A stretch of 64,000 bases of DNA from Gammaproteobacteria bacterium (GCA_009840305.1 VXNY01000024.1:372001-436000), one strand, 5' to 3'. Shown: positions 45,471 to 55,919, counted from the stretch's first letter. Translations and numbers: made by a program. The notes: generated from the sequence alone by a model not told the origin.

Positions 45471-45680
45471 TTATTCAGTTCCTTGAATCGATTGTAAGTG
45501 CGAGATCGAGGAGTCGATACAATTTTCTACCTTCTCCAACCTTTGCATCATGTTTCTGCGTTCTTCTAACCACCGTTCATGCGTTTGGATGAGCCGTGTG
45601 TTTTGTTCTTGCAAAATACGGCATTTGTCAACCAGCCGGTAAACGACTTCTTCGAGTTGCACAATAGACTCGTCAGCCAT
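45471..45680 (-). CDS. ZapB-like coiled-coil protein (TIGR02449 family)
   Basis: 69 residues, entirely helical with heptad pattern (VQLEEVVYRLVDKCRILQEQ, then VENCIDSSISHL). A protein of this kind is the standard neighbour upstream of zapA in gammaproteobacteria and is thought to be a division accessory factor related to ZapB. It is the first gene of the minus-strand operon and faces ygfB across 75 bp. Confidence 0.85.
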   Translation of the reverse strand: MADESIVQLEEVVYRLVDKCRILQEQNTRLIQTHERWLEERRNMMQRLEKVENCIDSSISHLQSIQGTE

Positions 45681-45755
45681 AAGAATTTGATCCCATTCTG
45701 CTAAGAACTTGATTTTAGTTTCTTTGTTACAGTTAACACGGTAAATTGATATAGT

Positions 45756-46283
45756 ATGAGTAAGAATGACTTGAGCTCTTTAGCCCTACTCGCCTCTCTT
45801 TCTTTACATGAAAGTGAGTTGCACGGACTGGTGTCCGGGATGATTGTGCGAACACCCGATTGCGACGCGGAATCTATTGCGAGACTAGTCGATCAAATGC
45901 GTCCAGGTCTCTGTGATCGACACGCCCTCGAACAATTTTCCAAGGTCGTGTGCGACGATCTGACTGATCCGGACTGCTCGTATCGCTTATTGCTTCCCGA
46001 GGACGAGGAGGAATTGAGTACCAAAGTAACTGGATTGCAACTTTGGCTACTTGGATTCTTGGAAGCAGTACGACCTTTAGCTGAACGCAAACTGAGCGGA
46101 CCACAGGCTGATTTTTTCCATGAATTTCACTCGGACCTCGAACAAGTAGCGGACATGGAAGACATTGATGACTCAGATGACGACGATCTCGAGGAAATCG
46201 AAGAAGCTCTTTCAAGCATCTTAGAATTTCTTCGTATCGGTGTCTTAAATATGTTTGAAATCGTTAAGGACGAAGAAATTTGA
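45756..46283 (+). CDS. ygfB: YgfB/YecA-family (UPF0149) protein
   Basis: 175 residues, acidic, helical. Family features: SLHESELHGLVSGMIV near the N-terminus and LQLWLLGFLEAV in the middle. UPF0149 proteins have no known enzymatic role; in Pseudomonas YgfB affects beta-lactamase expression. The acidic run DDSDDDDLEEIEEAL precedes the C-terminus. It starts the plus-strand ygfB-pepP-ubiH-gcv unit, the E. coli order. Confidence 0.92.
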   Translation: MSKNDLSSLALLASLSLHESELHGLVSGMIVRTPDCDAESIARLVDQMRPGLCDRHALEQFSKVVCDDLTDPDCSYRLLLPEDEEELSTKVTGLQLWLLGFLEAVRPLAERKLSGPQADFFHEFHSDLEQVADMEDIDDSDDDDLEEIEEALSSILEFLRIGVLNMFEIVKDEEI

Positions 46284-47584
46284 ACGTTTTGGAATTGCAG
46301 CGACGACGCAGTCGATTGATGGCGGCAATCGGACCAAATGGGGTCGCGATCGTGTTCGGTAACACCGAGGTACCACGAAATGGTGACACCCATTACCCAT
46401 TTCGACAACACAGTGATTTTTTCTACCTAACCGGATTTAACGAACCTAATGCAGTGTTGGTGTTAGCACCGTTCCATGAGAAAGGAGAAACCGCAATGTT
46501 CCTCAATCCGCGCGATCCTAGTATGGAACAATGGACCGGTTACCGACTCGGTCCCGAACGTGCTAGTGAAGCTTTAGGAATCGATGCGGCATTCCCAATC
46601 CAGGAAATTGACAGTGAGATTCTCGAATTCATGACTGGCCGAGAAGCAGTTCATGCATTGTGGAATGCGAATACCAAACTTGACCAACGTATACCAAACT
46701 GGCTACACACGCTAAAGCGGAAACGACGAGAAGCACCTGAGGATGTGATAAATTTGGCCTTGTCGCTGCATGAATTACGCCTGATCAAGTCGGAGAATGA
46801 ACAGGCGCAGATGCAACAAGCCGCGGACATTTCCGCCGATGCAATGATTCAAGCCATGCAGAGTTGTCAACCAGGAATGTTCGAATGGCAGCTCGACGCG
46901 GAAATTCAGTCAGTGTTCTTGCGTCGCGGAGCAAGATCGCCAGCCTATCCTATCATCGTGGGGAGTGGCGAAAATGCTTGCATCATGCACTACATCGATA
47001 ATTCTCGTCAAATGACCGCAAGTGATTTGGTGCTCATTGATGCTGGGTGCGAACTTGATCACTATGCGGCCGACATCACACGAACATTCCCTGTCAATGG
47101 GCAGTTTTCAGACGCACAACGCACAATCTACGAACTTGTGTTAGAGGCACAAACCCATGCGATTGCAGCGGCTTCCTTAGGGAATCGTTTTCGCGATCCT
47201 CATGAAACATCAAGAAAAGTTCTTACGGAAGGACTTATCGATTTAGGTATATTGAACAGCACCTTAGAAGAAGCTCTAGAACAGAACCTCGACCGTCGTT
47301 TTCTTGTACATGGTTGTTCGCACTGGCTTGGACTCGATGTCCATGACGTTGGTCGGACGACCCACAACGGCAAACCAAGAAGTTTGGAACCGGGAATGGT
47401 ACTAACGGTAGAACCCGGTATTTACATTCCGAACAACGACAAGATGCACGATGTGGAGGAACGCTGGCGCGGAATTGGAGTGCGAATTGAAGACGATGTT
47501 CTTATTACCGCGGATGGCAACCATGTGTTGAGCAGCAAAGCTCCGAAAGAAACGGACGATATCGAAGCTCTTATGAATGGGTGA
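46280..47584 (+). CDS. pepP: Xaa-Pro aminopeptidase P
   Basis: 434 residues from a TTG overlapping the ygfB stop (TTGA). Cleaves N-terminal residues before proline. Pita-bread metalloenzyme: N-terminal HYPFRQHSDFFYLTGFNEP, and metal ligands in IDAGCELDHYAADITRTFP (two Asp), HGCSHWLGLDVHDVG (His), LTVEPGIYIP (Glu) and GVRIEDDVLIT (Glu). Standard position before ubiH. Confidence 0.96.
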   Translation: MNVLELQRRRSRLMAAIGPNGVAIVFGNTEVPRNGDTHYPFRQHSDFFYLTGFNEPNAVLVLAPFHEKGETAMFLNPRDPSMEQWTGYRLGPERASEALGIDAAFPIQEIDSEILEFMTGREAVHALWNANTKLDQRIPNWLHTLKRKRREAPEDVINLALSLHELRLIKSENEQAQMQQAADISADAMIQAMQSCQPGMFEWQLDAEIQSVFLRRGARSPAYPIIVGSGENACIMHYIDNSRQMTASDLVLIDAGCELDHYAADITRTFPVNGQFSDAQRTIYELVLEAQTHAIAAASLGNRFRDPHETSRKVLTEGLIDLGILNSTLEEALEQNLDRRFLVHGCSHWLGLDVHDVGRTTHNGKPRSLEPGMVLTVEPGIYIPNNDKMHDVEERWRGIGVRIEDDVLITADGNHVLSSKAPKETDDIEALMNG

Positions 47585-48756
47585 TGGCTGACTTAGACAT
47601 CGTAATCAGCGGTGGCGGTGCAATTGGCACCGCAATGGCTTTGGTTTGTGAACGGTTACAGTACCGCTGGTTATTGTTGGATCAGCCAAACGAACGACAC
47701 TCGATCGGACGTCTCGGTTTCGATCTAAGAACACTAGCACTTTCCCCGAAATCTGTCAATTGGTTGGACGAACTTCACGAAAATGAAAAGTTTCCGCGGC
47801 AACGCGTTGATCGTATGCACATCTGGGAACAACTAGGAACGAGCACGATTGACTTTTGTCGTGAGGAGGTTGGTTCCGATTCGTTAGCATGGATTGCGGA
47901 ACACTCAAAAGTTGTTTCTGCATTACAAAAGAAGTGTGAAGCACATGTTGGAAACATTGAAGCAGAAGCAATCACAGAAATCGATGAGGCTCAGCAACGC
48001 CTCACGCTTACGAACGGCAAAAGTGTGTCCTGCAAATTATTAGTAGTAGCTGAGGGGGCAACCTCGGCAACGAGAGAACTGGCGGGGACCCTGTGGGTGT
48101 CGCAGAGGCTGGGACAACGCGCAATAGTCACCGTAGTTGAGACCGAACTTACTCACGACCGTACGGCGTGGCAACGTTTTGGAAGTGGAATCCTAGCGTT
48201 CCTACCACTCAATAGCCCGCATACTCACGCTGTTGTATGGAGCGTCTCAAATCCAATGTTTGAAGAACTAGACTCTTTAGATGACGAGCAATTTAAAGAG
48301 CGGATCACTCTCGCAAGTGACCGGATATGCGGTGCGGTGCTTGAAGTCGATCAGCGAATGTCATTTCCTTTAAACCACGGACTCGCGCATACATTTCTAC
48401 CCCAGCCTTGGATTTTCATTGTTGGGGATGCAGCCCACACTATCCACCCGTTAGCAGGACAAGGTATGAATCTAGGAATCGAAGATGTCCGGGGGCTTGA
48501 GAACGTCTTACGAACGAGTGCTAATACTCAAACCATTTCTCCAACTCGGCTACGTACACTGGCGCAACGTCGACGCGCTAAAGCAATTATCATGCAACGG
48601 TTAATGTCGTTGTTCGACAGCACCTGGCGGTGGAAGAATCCTCTCTCACACTGGATGCGGAACTTTGGCGTTAGGACGTTTTCGCATGTACCCGCAATAA
48701 AGAAGCAGATCATCAGGGAGGCAATGGGATTCGGACCCATGACTAGAGTGAATTGA
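47584..48756 (+). CDS. ubiH: UbiH-type FAD monooxygenase (ubiquinone synthesis)
   Basis: 390 residues from the ATG at 47584 (TGATG overlap with pepP); a GTG one codon earlier is possible. Hydroxylates the ubiquinone ring. FAD motif ISGGGAIGTAMALVCERL, and IFIVGDAAHTIHPLAGQGMN with LGIEDVRGLENVL near residues 280-310 are the UbiH/Coq6 signatures. The second monooxygenase ubiI, between ubiH and gcvT in E. coli, is absent, so this enzyme or another elsewhere must cover that step. Confidence 0.93.
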   Translation: MADLDIVISGGGAIGTAMALVCERLQYRWLLLDQPNERHSIGRLGFDLRTLALSPKSVNWLDELHENEKFPRQRVDRMHIWEQLGTSTIDFCREEVGSDSLAWIAEHSKVVSALQKKCEAHVGNIEAEAITEIDEAQQRLTLTNGKSVSCKLLVVAEGATSATRELAGTLWVSQRLGQRAIVTVVETELTHDRTAWQRFGSGILAFLPLNSPHTHAVVWSVSNPMFEELDSLDDEQFKERITLASDRICGAVLEVDQRMSFPLNHGLAHTFLPQPWIFIVGDAAHTIHPLAGQGMNLGIEDVRGLENVLRTSANTQTISPTRLRTLAQRRRAKAIIMQRLMSLFDSTWRWKNPLSHWMRNFGVRTFSHVPAIKKQIIREAMGFGPMTRVN

Positions 48757-49823
48757 AAACAGCTTTGTTCGAAAATCATGTGCATTTAGATGCACAACTC
48801 GTAGATTTCGCGGGGTGGCAAATGCCCATGCGTTACAGCTCCACCATCGACGAGCACCACGCCGTACGGAAACATGCAGGAATGTTCGATGTGTCTCATA
48901 TGCTAGCTGTTGACTTTGATGGTTCCCAGAGCTCATTATTTTTGCAAAAATTGCTAGCCAGTGATGTGAACAAACTCTCAAATGATGGCCAAGCACTGTA
49001 CACAGTGATGCTCAATGAACGAGGTGGCATTATTGACGATCTCATCGTCTATCGTCTGCACGAGACTAGCTTTCGTATCGTGTTTAACGCTGGTGTAGCG
49101 GCTACCGACTTAGAGTGGGTCACCGCTTGGCAACAGACAACAGCACTTGCTGTTTCGATCAAGCCCAGACGAGATCTAAGCATCATTGCGGTACAAGGTC
49201 CAAAGGCAATACAAACGGTTACCGAACTATTTGATTGTCCTCAACTATTGGCAGTTCAACCCTTCACGGCGATTCTTCACAATGAGCTTTTTATCGGTCG
49301 TACTGGGTATACCGGTGAAGATGGTGTAGAGATAATCTGTCCAAATACGGACGCACCACGAATGTGGAATCAACTCTTAGATTCTGGCGTGCTTCCCTGT
49401 GGACTAGGAGCGCGCGACACGTTGAGACTCGAAGCTGGAATGAACTTGAACGGTCAAGACATGACTTCGGACCACACCCCCTACGAATGTGCCCTTTCTT
49501 GGGTATTGGATCTTGAGCCGTCGCGCGATTTTGTCGGTCAAACCGCTTTAGAAGAAACCCGCCGACAAGATATCCCAACGAAACTTACCGGTATTGTGCT
49601 ACGAGGAGGCGTAATGCGTTCAGGGTACGAAGTACAATCCAACGCAGGATTAGGAACCATAACCAGTGGTTCGTTTTCACCGACTCTTGGTTACAGTATC
49701 GCCTTAGCGAGAGTTCCCCGCGCATCTACAGGAGATTGTTCGGTCTTCATCCGGAACAAACAGAGAGCGGGAAGAATCGTTCGACCACCGTTTGTTAGAC
49801 ATGGAGAAAAAGTACACAAATGA
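48753..49823 (+). CDS. gcvT: Glycine cleavage system T protein (aminomethyltransferase)
   Basis: 356 residues from a TTG overlapping the ubiH stop (TTGA). Releases ammonia and transfers the methylene group to THF. Motifs: LVDFAGWQMPMRYSS, HAGMFDVSHM, GIIDDLIVYRL, FIGRTGYTGEDGVEI and the catalytic Asp region PCGLGARDTLRLEAGM. The C-terminus keeps FVGQTALEE and the SPTLGYSIALARV block. Confidence 0.96.
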   Translation: MKTALFENHVHLDAQLVDFAGWQMPMRYSSTIDEHHAVRKHAGMFDVSHMLAVDFDGSQSSLFLQKLLASDVNKLSNDGQALYTVMLNERGGIIDDLIVYRLHETSFRIVFNAGVAATDLEWVTAWQQTTALAVSIKPRRDLSIIAVQGPKAIQTVTELFDCPQLLAVQPFTAILHNELFIGRTGYTGEDGVEIICPNTDAPRMWNQLLDSGVLPCGLGARDTLRLEAGMNLNGQDMTSDHTPYECALSWVLDLEPSRDFVGQTALEETRRQDIPTKLTGIVLRGGVMRSGYEVQSNAGLGTITSGSFSPTLGYSIALARVPRASTGDCSVFIRNKQRAGRIVRPPFVRHGEKVHK

Positions 49824-50221
49824 GCGAAACACCACAGGAATTACGTTACACCAATACCCACGAATGGGCTCGATTGGATCCCGACGGCACCGTCTGTGTG
49901 GGCATCTCTGATTTTGCTCAAGATGCTCTTGGTGATGTTGTGTTTATTGAGCTACCAGAAACGGATACTGAAGTGGCCGCAGGCGCTGAGGTTGCAGTGA
50001 TCGAGTCCGTGAAAGCAGCATCAGACATATACAGTCCTGTCTCAGGTGAGATCATCCGAGTAAACGACCAACTTACAGATGCACCGGATCTGGTAAATTC
50101 TGAGCCTTACGATGGCGGTTGGATTTTTGTGGTGCAACCTTTTTCTGACGATCCCAACGCGGACTTGTTAACTGCCGAACAGTACCAAGAGTTTTGCGAA
50201 ACAGATAGCAACGAACACTAA
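49820..50221 (+). CDS. gcvH: Glycine cleavage system H protein
   Basis: 133 residues, overlapping gcvT by four bases (ATGA). Carries the aminomethyl group on lipoyl-lysine: Lys about 65 in VIESVKAASDIYSPVSGEI. Other conserved: YTNTHEWARLDPDGTVCVGI, FAQDALGDVVFIELP and NSEPYDGGWIF. It interacts with GcvP, GcvT and lipoamide dehydrogenase; the last is not in this window. Confidence 0.97.
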   Translation: MSETPQELRYTNTHEWARLDPDGTVCVGISDFAQDALGDVVFIELPETDTEVAAGAEVAVIESVKAASDIYSPVSGEIIRVNDQLTDAPDLVNSEPYDGGWIFVVQPFSDDPNADLLTAEQYQEFCETDSNEH

Positions 50222-50245
50222 GCGCTCCATTAGGGAAACGTATTC

Positions 50246-51598
50246 ATGCCTTTCATACCCCACACTTCGTCTGAAGTCGAATCCATGTTACAGAGTATCG
50301 GTGTCAAAGACATTGATGAACTGTTTGATGAGATCCCAGACCATGTTCCAATAGCGAATTTCCGCGCGATTGAACATTCACTCACAGAAATGGAGATGGT
50401 GCACCGTCTGGCAGAACGTGCGAAGCTTGATGAACTAGGTTCTTGTTTTCTCGGTGCAGGTTCTTACGACCACCACATCCCTGCGGCGGTGTGGGATCTT
50501 GCAACACGTGGGGAGTTCCTTACCGCTTACACCCCTTATCAAGCTGAAGCAAGTCAAGGTACTCTACAACTTCTGTATGAATTTCAAACAATGATGGCGT
50601 CCTTGGCGAGTTTAGATGTCGCTAATGCCTCAGTGTATGATGGTGGATCGGGTCTGGGAGAGGCAATTCTCATGGCCGTACGAAGTAATCGAAGTGCCCG
50701 CAACCGCAGGATCGTCATAGGGGGGGCGGTGAATCCGTTTTACGTTAAGACCGCTAATACTCTCGTTCGCAGTCAAGGGATCGAATTAGTTCAAGTTCCG
50801 CACGAAAACGGTGTATTTGACCCCAACAAATGCACTGTTGATGAACCAAACGTAGTAGTCGTCCAACAACCAAATTTCTTTGGACTTCTAGAGAACGTTG
50901 ATGCCATTTCAAACTGGGCTGCTGAACGCAATGCATTGTTGATTGCGGTGGTGAACCCACTGACGTTGGCGGTATTAAAACCACCAGGTGAGTGGGGTGA
51001 GATTGGTGCTGATATCTGCAGCGGGGATGGTCAGCCGTTGGGTGTGCCTATGGCTTCTGGTGGTCCGTCCTTTGGGTTCCTCTCCTCCAAGATGAAACAT
51101 GTGCGACAGATGCCCGGTCGGATCGTCGGCAGAACGGTAGACGCGAATGGCGATGTCGGGTACACACTCACGTTGCAGGCTCGGGAACAACATATCCGGC
51201 GCGCTAAAGCAACTTCAAACATTTGTACTAACCAAGGGCTATTAGTTACTGCGGCCACAATCTATTTGTCAATAATGGGAGTTACGGGACTTCGAAATAC
51301 TGCCTCTCGGTGTCACGAGAACACAAAGTATCTCGTTGCGCAACTGGAAGCAACGGGTCGAGCACAAAGGGCTTTTCACTCACCGTTCTTTCATGAATGT
51401 GTCCTTCGATGTGCCGGCAATGTCGGTAACTTGACAAAATCCATGATTAACGACCATGGCATTCTAGCCGGCTATCCCTTAGGCGAGATTGATGAGTCCC
51501 TCGAAGACTGCTTGCTTCTCTGTGCGACGGAGAAACGCACACGCGACGAAATTGATCGCTTTGTCGAACTCTTTAACCGCATTCTAAAGGAGAGTTAA
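50246..51598 (+). CDS. gcvPA: Glycine dehydrogenase (decarboxylating) subunit 1
   Basis: 450 residues, the N-terminal half of P protein. Motifs include FLGAGSYDHHIPAAVWDL, FLTAYTPYQAEASQGTLQ and SVYDGGSGLGEAILMAVR. With GcvPB it decarboxylates glycine using PLP. E. coli and most enterobacteria have one ~950-residue GcvP; here the enzyme is split, as in Bacillus, Thermotoga and some gammaproteobacteria. It starts 24 bp after gcvH. Confidence 0.97.
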   Translation: MPFIPHTSSEVESMLQSIGVKDIDELFDEIPDHVPIANFRAIEHSLTEMEMVHRLAERAKLDELGSCFLGAGSYDHHIPAAVWDLATRGEFLTAYTPYQAEASQGTLQLLYEFQTMMASLASLDVANASVYDGGSGLGEAILMAVRSNRSARNRRIVIGGAVNPFYVKTANTLVRSQGIELVQVPHENGVFDPNKCTVDEPNVVVVQQPNFFGLLENVDAISNWAAERNALLIAVVNPLTLAVLKPPGEWGEIGADICSGDGQPLGVPMASGGPSFGFLSSKMKHVRQMPGRIVGRTVDANGDVGYTLTLQAREQHIRRAKATSNICTNQGLLVTAATIYLSIMGVTGLRNTASRCHENTKYLVAQLEATGRAQRAFHSPFFHECVLRCAGNVGNLTKSMINDHGILAGYPLGEIDESLEDCLLLCATEKRTRDEIDRFVELFNRILKES

Positions 51599-51601
51599 GT
51601 C

Positions 51602-53065
51602 ATGCCAACGATACCGACCATATTTGACACTTCAAAGTCCGGTCGAATAGCGGGTGGTCAAACTCCGACAGAAGGGGACTTATCGGGACTGCCTAACGAT
51701 CTGCTCCGTGAATCAAAGCCGGTGTTACCGGAAGTGTCAGAACTTCAAGCTGTGCGACATTTCACCAGGTTATCGCAGCAGAATTTTTCGATTGATGGAA
51801 ATTTCTATCCGCTTGGCTCATGCACCATGAAGTACAACCCTAGAGGTGCGCATCGAGCCGCGTCGCAACCAGGATTCCTGAATCGCCATCCATTGACTCC
51901 CGCGTTTGCAAGTCAAGGTTTGCTTGGTTGTTTCTGGGATCTGCAAGAAACTCTCAAGACGGTCACTGGAATGGAAGCCGTATCGTTGGTTCCGATGGCA
52001 GGGGCGCAAGGCGAATTAGCCGGCGGACTGATGATTCGTGCTTACCACGAAGATTGCGGTGATTATGAACGGGATGAGATTCTCGTTCCAACAGCCGCCC
52101 ATGGGACCAATCCAGCTACTGCTACGATGTGTGGGTACAAAACTCGGGAAATCGGAGTTGCCGCAGACGGCGACGTAGATATTGAAGACCTAAAACGTGT
52201 GGTTGGACCGAAGACAGCTGGAATAATGCTTACGAATCCATCCACTTGCGCGGTATTTGAAAGACGAATTTTGGAGATTGCTGATATCGTGCACGATGCT
52301 GGAGGTTTACTCTACTATGATGGTGCTAATTTGAACGCGATCCTTGGCAAGGTGTGTCCGGGAGACATGGGGTTTGATGTACTGCACTTAAACCTACATA
52401 AGACGTTTGCGACCCCTCATGGTGGTGGTGGTCCGGGTGCCGGACCCGTTGCCGTCAATAGTTTGCTACAACCTTATTTACCCATCCCCATGGTGGGTAA
52501 ACTGGATGATCAGTTTATATGGCTTGATGAGAGCTACTTCCCGTTGACTATCGGCAAACTTGCCGCTTTCATGGGGAACGCAGGGATCCTGATTCGCGCT
52601 CTAGCATACGCTCTCATGCTCGGCAGGGAAGGAATGGTTCGAGTCGCGGAATATGCCACACTCAACGCGAACTATCTAGCAGCGGAGTTATCGAAGGCTG
52701 GTTTTCAACTTGCCTACCCAACAAGGCGTGCGACTCATGAATTCCTCATCACTCTAAATCAGGAGGCTAAAGACCTTGGAGTCCGAGCACTGGACTTCGC
52801 AAAGAGGTTGCTCGACTTTGATATGCATGCCCCTACGACGTATTTTCCTCTGCTCGTACCAGAGTGTTTCTTAATCGAACCCACCGAAACCGAAGCCAAA
52901 GCAGTGTTGGACGAGTTCGTTTCTGCAATGTGTAAGATTCGGGAGGAAGCGCAAGAGAATGCAGACTTTGTGAAACAAGCACCGCATAATCAAGTGGTTC
53001 GGCGACTCGATGAAGTACGCGCCGCGCGTGAGTTAGACTTAAACTGGTCTCGGATTGAGGGATAG
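51602..53065 (+). CDS. gcvPB: Glycine dehydrogenase (decarboxylating) subunit 2
   Basis: 487 residues, the C-terminal half of P protein. PLP lysine about 267 in [20 protein letters not shown]; also [29 protein letters not shown] and [10 protein letters not shown]. It begins 3 bp after gcvPA and completes the ygfB-pepP-ubiH-gcvT-gcvH-gcvPA-gcvPB unit. Loss of gcvP fusion here is a true two-gene state because both open frames have their own start. Confidence 0.97.
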   Translation: MPTIPTIFDTSKSGRIAGGQTPTEGDLSGLPNDLLRESKPVLPEVSELQAVRHFTRLSQQNFSIDGNFYPLGSCTMKYNPRGAHRAASQPGFLNRHPLTPAFASQGLLGCFWDLQETLKTVTGMEAVSLVPMAGAQGELAGGLMIRAYHEDCGDYERDEILVPTAAHGTNPATATMCGYKTREIGVAADGDVDIEDLKRVVGPKTAGIMLTNPSTCAVFERRILEIADIVHDAGGLLYYDGANLNAILGKVCPGDMGFDVLHLNLHKTFATPHGGGGPGAGPVAVNSLLQPYLPIPMVGKLDDQFIWLDESYFPLTIGKLAAFMGNAGILIRALAYALMLGREGMVRVAEYATLNANYLAAELSKAGFQLAYPTRRATHEFLITLNQEAKDLGVRALDFAKRLLDFDMHAPTTYFPLLVPECFLIEPTETEAKAVLDEFVSAMCKIREEAQENADFVKQAPHNQVVRRLDEVRAARELDLNWSRIEG

Positions 53066-53157
53066 AACCTAATATTCGGTATAGACCTTTCGCATACTCA
53101 AGAGTGTTGCGCAGGCATAGTTTAATTTCGATTTAGAGTTGCGGGGTATTTGCTAAC

Positions 53158-53649
53158 TTGACCTTATTGTCCTATCGACCTGCGATTGGAATCATTGTTG
53201 TCAACGAACAAGGTCAAGTGCTCATAGCAAGACGCAATGACATGGAAAATCAATGGCAGTTCCCGCAAGGCGGAATCGACCCGAATGAAGCTCCGCACGA
53301 AGCAGTACTTCGAGAACTAAAGGAAGAGACTGGGATTGATCAAAATAGTGTAGAAATTCTCGGGAATACTCAAACCTACCTGAAGTATGATTACCCTCCT
53401 GGTGTGATGCAAGAGTTGAATGTGAAAAAGTCTTGGCGATATGCTGGGCAACAAGTTCGGTTTTTTCTCTTACGCTATTTCGGCTTAGATGAAGGTATCG
53501 ACGTTCAAAACGTAGCAAAACCGGAATTTGACGCGTGGAAATGGGTGGCCTATTGGGAACCCTTGCGTCTAATCGTCGAGTTTAAGCGCGACATGTATGA
53601 TCGTGCGTTGACTGAACTAGTACCTAATCTACGGTTCGTGGTGAAGTAA
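53158..53649 (+). CDS. rppH: RNA pyrophosphohydrolase (Nudix)
   Basis: 163 residues from a TTG. Converts 5'-triphosphate mRNA ends to monophosphate to trigger decay. The Nudix box is GGIDPNEAPHEAVLREL with KEETGI (about residues 39-61); WQFPQGGID and the late FDAWKWVAYWEPL segment are RppH-specific. It starts 92 bp after gcvPB and 2 bp before ptsP, the E. coli order. Confidence 0.95.
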   Translation: MTLLSYRPAIGIIVVNEQGQVLIARRNDMENQWQFPQGGIDPNEAPHEAVLRELKEETGIDQNSVEILGNTQTYLKYDYPPGVMQELNVKKSWRYAGQQVRFFLLRYFGLDEGIDVQNVAKPEFDAWKWVAYWEPLRLIVEFKRDMYDRALTELVPNLRFVVK

Positions 53650-53651
53650 AA

Positions 53652-55919
53652 ATGTACGAGGCTATGGTTCGGCTTGCCCGCGACATCCTCGCGCAACCTG
53701 ATTGGAGTAAGGGTGCTGCTATGGCGGTAGCTCGGATTGGTATGAATCTCGGTGTGGATTGTTGTTCGTTGTATGCTCTCGATCACACTACCGATAGCTT
53801 TCGCTTAATCGCACACGAAGGACCGTTCTCCGATCAAATCCATCACTTGGCGTTGCCAGAGCACACTGGTTTGGTAGGATTTATTGCTCAACGCGCTGAA
53901 CCTCTCAATTTGCTTGATGCCTCTTCTCACCCCGCCTTCGTGAAGAATTCCGTTATAGCCGAATCAGAGTTCAATGTGTTTCTTGGGGTCCCCATGGTCC
54001 ATAACCGGAAGTGTGTTGGCGTGCTCACGGTTCGTCGAGACAGTCAGAAGTTTACGGACGAAGAAGAAGGGTTTCTGACTTCTTTGGCTACGGCATTGGC
54101 GTCCACGATTGCACATGCCATTGAATTTGGAGAGATTGTTGCTACTCCAAACTATCATCGGCATAGGGTACAGAAAAAGTTTCGAGCAATACCGAGCTCA
54201 CCTGGGTGTCGTATCGGTACCGGATTTGTACTCTACGACGACTTAATGCTCGATGATGTACCAGAGAGGGAAACTGAAGAACCAGAAGCAGAATTTCAGC
54301 GATTCTTAGTCGCACTCAAAGCCGTTCGGGACCATAACGAAAAAATTTCACAATCATTTGACGAACTCGATCCACTACATCAGGAGATTTTCAACGCGTA
54401 CTTGCATATTCTTGACGACGAAACTATGGTGGAGGAAGTCAAGAGTGAGATCTTTGAACAGGAGCAATGGGCGCCTGGTGCAGTTAAACGAGTATTCGCT
54501 CGACATATCGTAACTTTAGAGGAGATCGAAGACTTTTATCTAGCTGAGCGCGGGGACATGTTACGCGACATTGCCGATCAACTGTTGGAGAAACTTCAGA
54601 ATATTCAGAGTCGCGATCGTAACAATCCACCTGCAAGCGCGATCTTAATAGCCGAATACGTCACTGCGACAATGATCGCAGAGGTCGTACCCGAGAATAT
54701 CATCGGTATCGTCTCAAAAACTGGATCTGCGAATTCGCACACTGCCATTTTGGCCCGAGCATTGGGAATTCCTGCAGTAATGGGTGCAATGGATTTGCCA
54801 TTGTTCGAAGCGGAAGAGTCTCCCGTCGCACTTGATGGTTCGAGCGGCGAGATCTACATAAATCCGACTGCTGAGACTCTTGATCAATACAAGGCTCGCA
54901 TTCAGGAGAGCGAAAGCTTTGATCGTGAACTTGAAACACTGCGCGAACTACCAGCAGAAACGACGGACGGACATAGAGTACAAATCCAAGTCAACATCGG
55001 GATGTTGGAAGAGATTCAGCAAGCCCTCGACAATGGCGCAGAAGGAGTTGGGCTATTTCGAACAGAAGTCCCGTTCGCGTCCAAGAAACACTTCCCAACA
55101 GAAGCGCAGCAACGGGAAATCTATCGCCAGCACATGTTGTCGTTTGAACCAAAACCCGTAACCATGCGAATACTTGATATTGGCGGGGACAAGGAACTGC
55201 CTTACTTTCGTATTCGAGAGGATAACCCGTACCTCGGATTGCGGGGTATTCGGGTAACTCTAGACCATCCGGATATCTTCCTAGTACAAGTTCGTGCAAT
55301 GCTGAAAGCAAGTGACGACTTGCAAAGCGAATTGCGTATTTTGTTGCCGATGATTTCCAATCTCGAAGAAGTTTGTTTCGCCAAGAATCTAGTTGATCAA
55401 GCCTTTCAGGAGATTAAGGAAGAAGGCTTTAGTGTTCAACACCCCAAAGTCGGTGCTATGGTCGAAGTACCGGCGCTAGTCTTTCAGATTCGTGCTATCG
55501 CAGAGCAAGTAGATTTTCTAGCGGTCGGGTCAAATGACTTGACACAATATTTGCTCGCGGTTTCTCGCAACGATGCGCGGGTTGTTGATCTTTACCGAGA
55601 ATTTCACCCTTCAGTTTTAATCGCATTAAACTCCATTGTTAGGGACGCGCATCGGGCTGATACACCTATCTCAATTTGCGGAGAGATGGCCGGTACGATT
55701 GAAGGTGCTGTGTTACTTCTCGCGATGGGTTTTGACTCGCTCTCAATGAACGCTACACACATTCCCAGGATTAAATGGTTGATTCGAAACCTATCGTACG
55801 AGTCTTGTCAGCAACTGCTCGCAGAGGTATTAGCTATGGATGACGCGACAGAGATCGTCCAATTCGTTCGGGATCATCTCCAAGAAGCCGGTTTGGGTAA
55901 GTTGCTAGCGAGCACGTAG
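53652..55919 (+). CDS. ptsP: PEP-protein phosphotransferase, nitrogen PTS enzyme I
   Basis: 755 residues. Starts the nitrogen PTS by taking phosphate from PEP and passing it to Npr (ptsO at 11.6 kb), then PtsN. Residues about 20-160 form a GAF domain, followed by enzyme I parts: the phospho-histidine in TGSANSHTAILARALGIPAV (about residue 363), then VGLFRTEVPF, ILDIGGDKELPYF, VGAMVEVPAL, VGSNDLTQYLLAVSRND and SICGEMAG. Its end overlaps the converging NRDE gene by 15 bp. Confidence 0.96.
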   Translation: MYEAMVRLARDILAQPDWSKGAAMAVARIGMNLGVDCCSLYALDHTTDSFRLIAHEGPFSDQIHHLALPEHTGLVGFIAQRAEPLNLLDASSHPAFVKNSVIAESEFNVFLGVPMVHNRKCVGVLTVRRDSQKFTDEEEGFLTSLATALASTIAHAIEFGEIVATPNYHRHRVQKKFRAIPSSPGCRIGTGFVLYDDLMLDDVPERETEEPEAEFQRFLVALKAVRDHNEKISQSFDELDPLHQEIFNAYLHILDDETMVEEVKSEIFEQEQWAPGAVKRVFARHIVTLEEIEDFYLAERGDMLRDIADQLLEKLQNIQSRDRNNPPASAILIAEYVTATMIAEVVPENIIGIVSKTGSANSHTAILARALGIPAVMGAMDLPLFEAEESPVALDGSSGEIYINPTAETLDQYKARIQESESFDRELETLRELPAETTDGHRVQIQVNIGMLEEIQQALDNGAEGVGLFRTEVPFASKKHFPTEAQQREIYRQHMLSFEPKPVTMRILDIGGDKELPYFRIREDNPYLGLRGIRVTLDHPDIFLVQVRAMLKASDDLQSELRILLPMISNLEEVCFAKNLVDQAFQEIKEEGFSVQHPKVGAMVEVPALVFQIRAIAEQVDFLAVGSNDLTQYLLAVSRNDARVVDLYREFHPSVLIALNSIVRDAHRADTPISICGEMAGTIEGAVLLLAMGFDSLSMNATHIPRIKWLIRNLSYESCQQLLAEVLAMDDATEIVQFVRDHLQEAGLGKLLAST

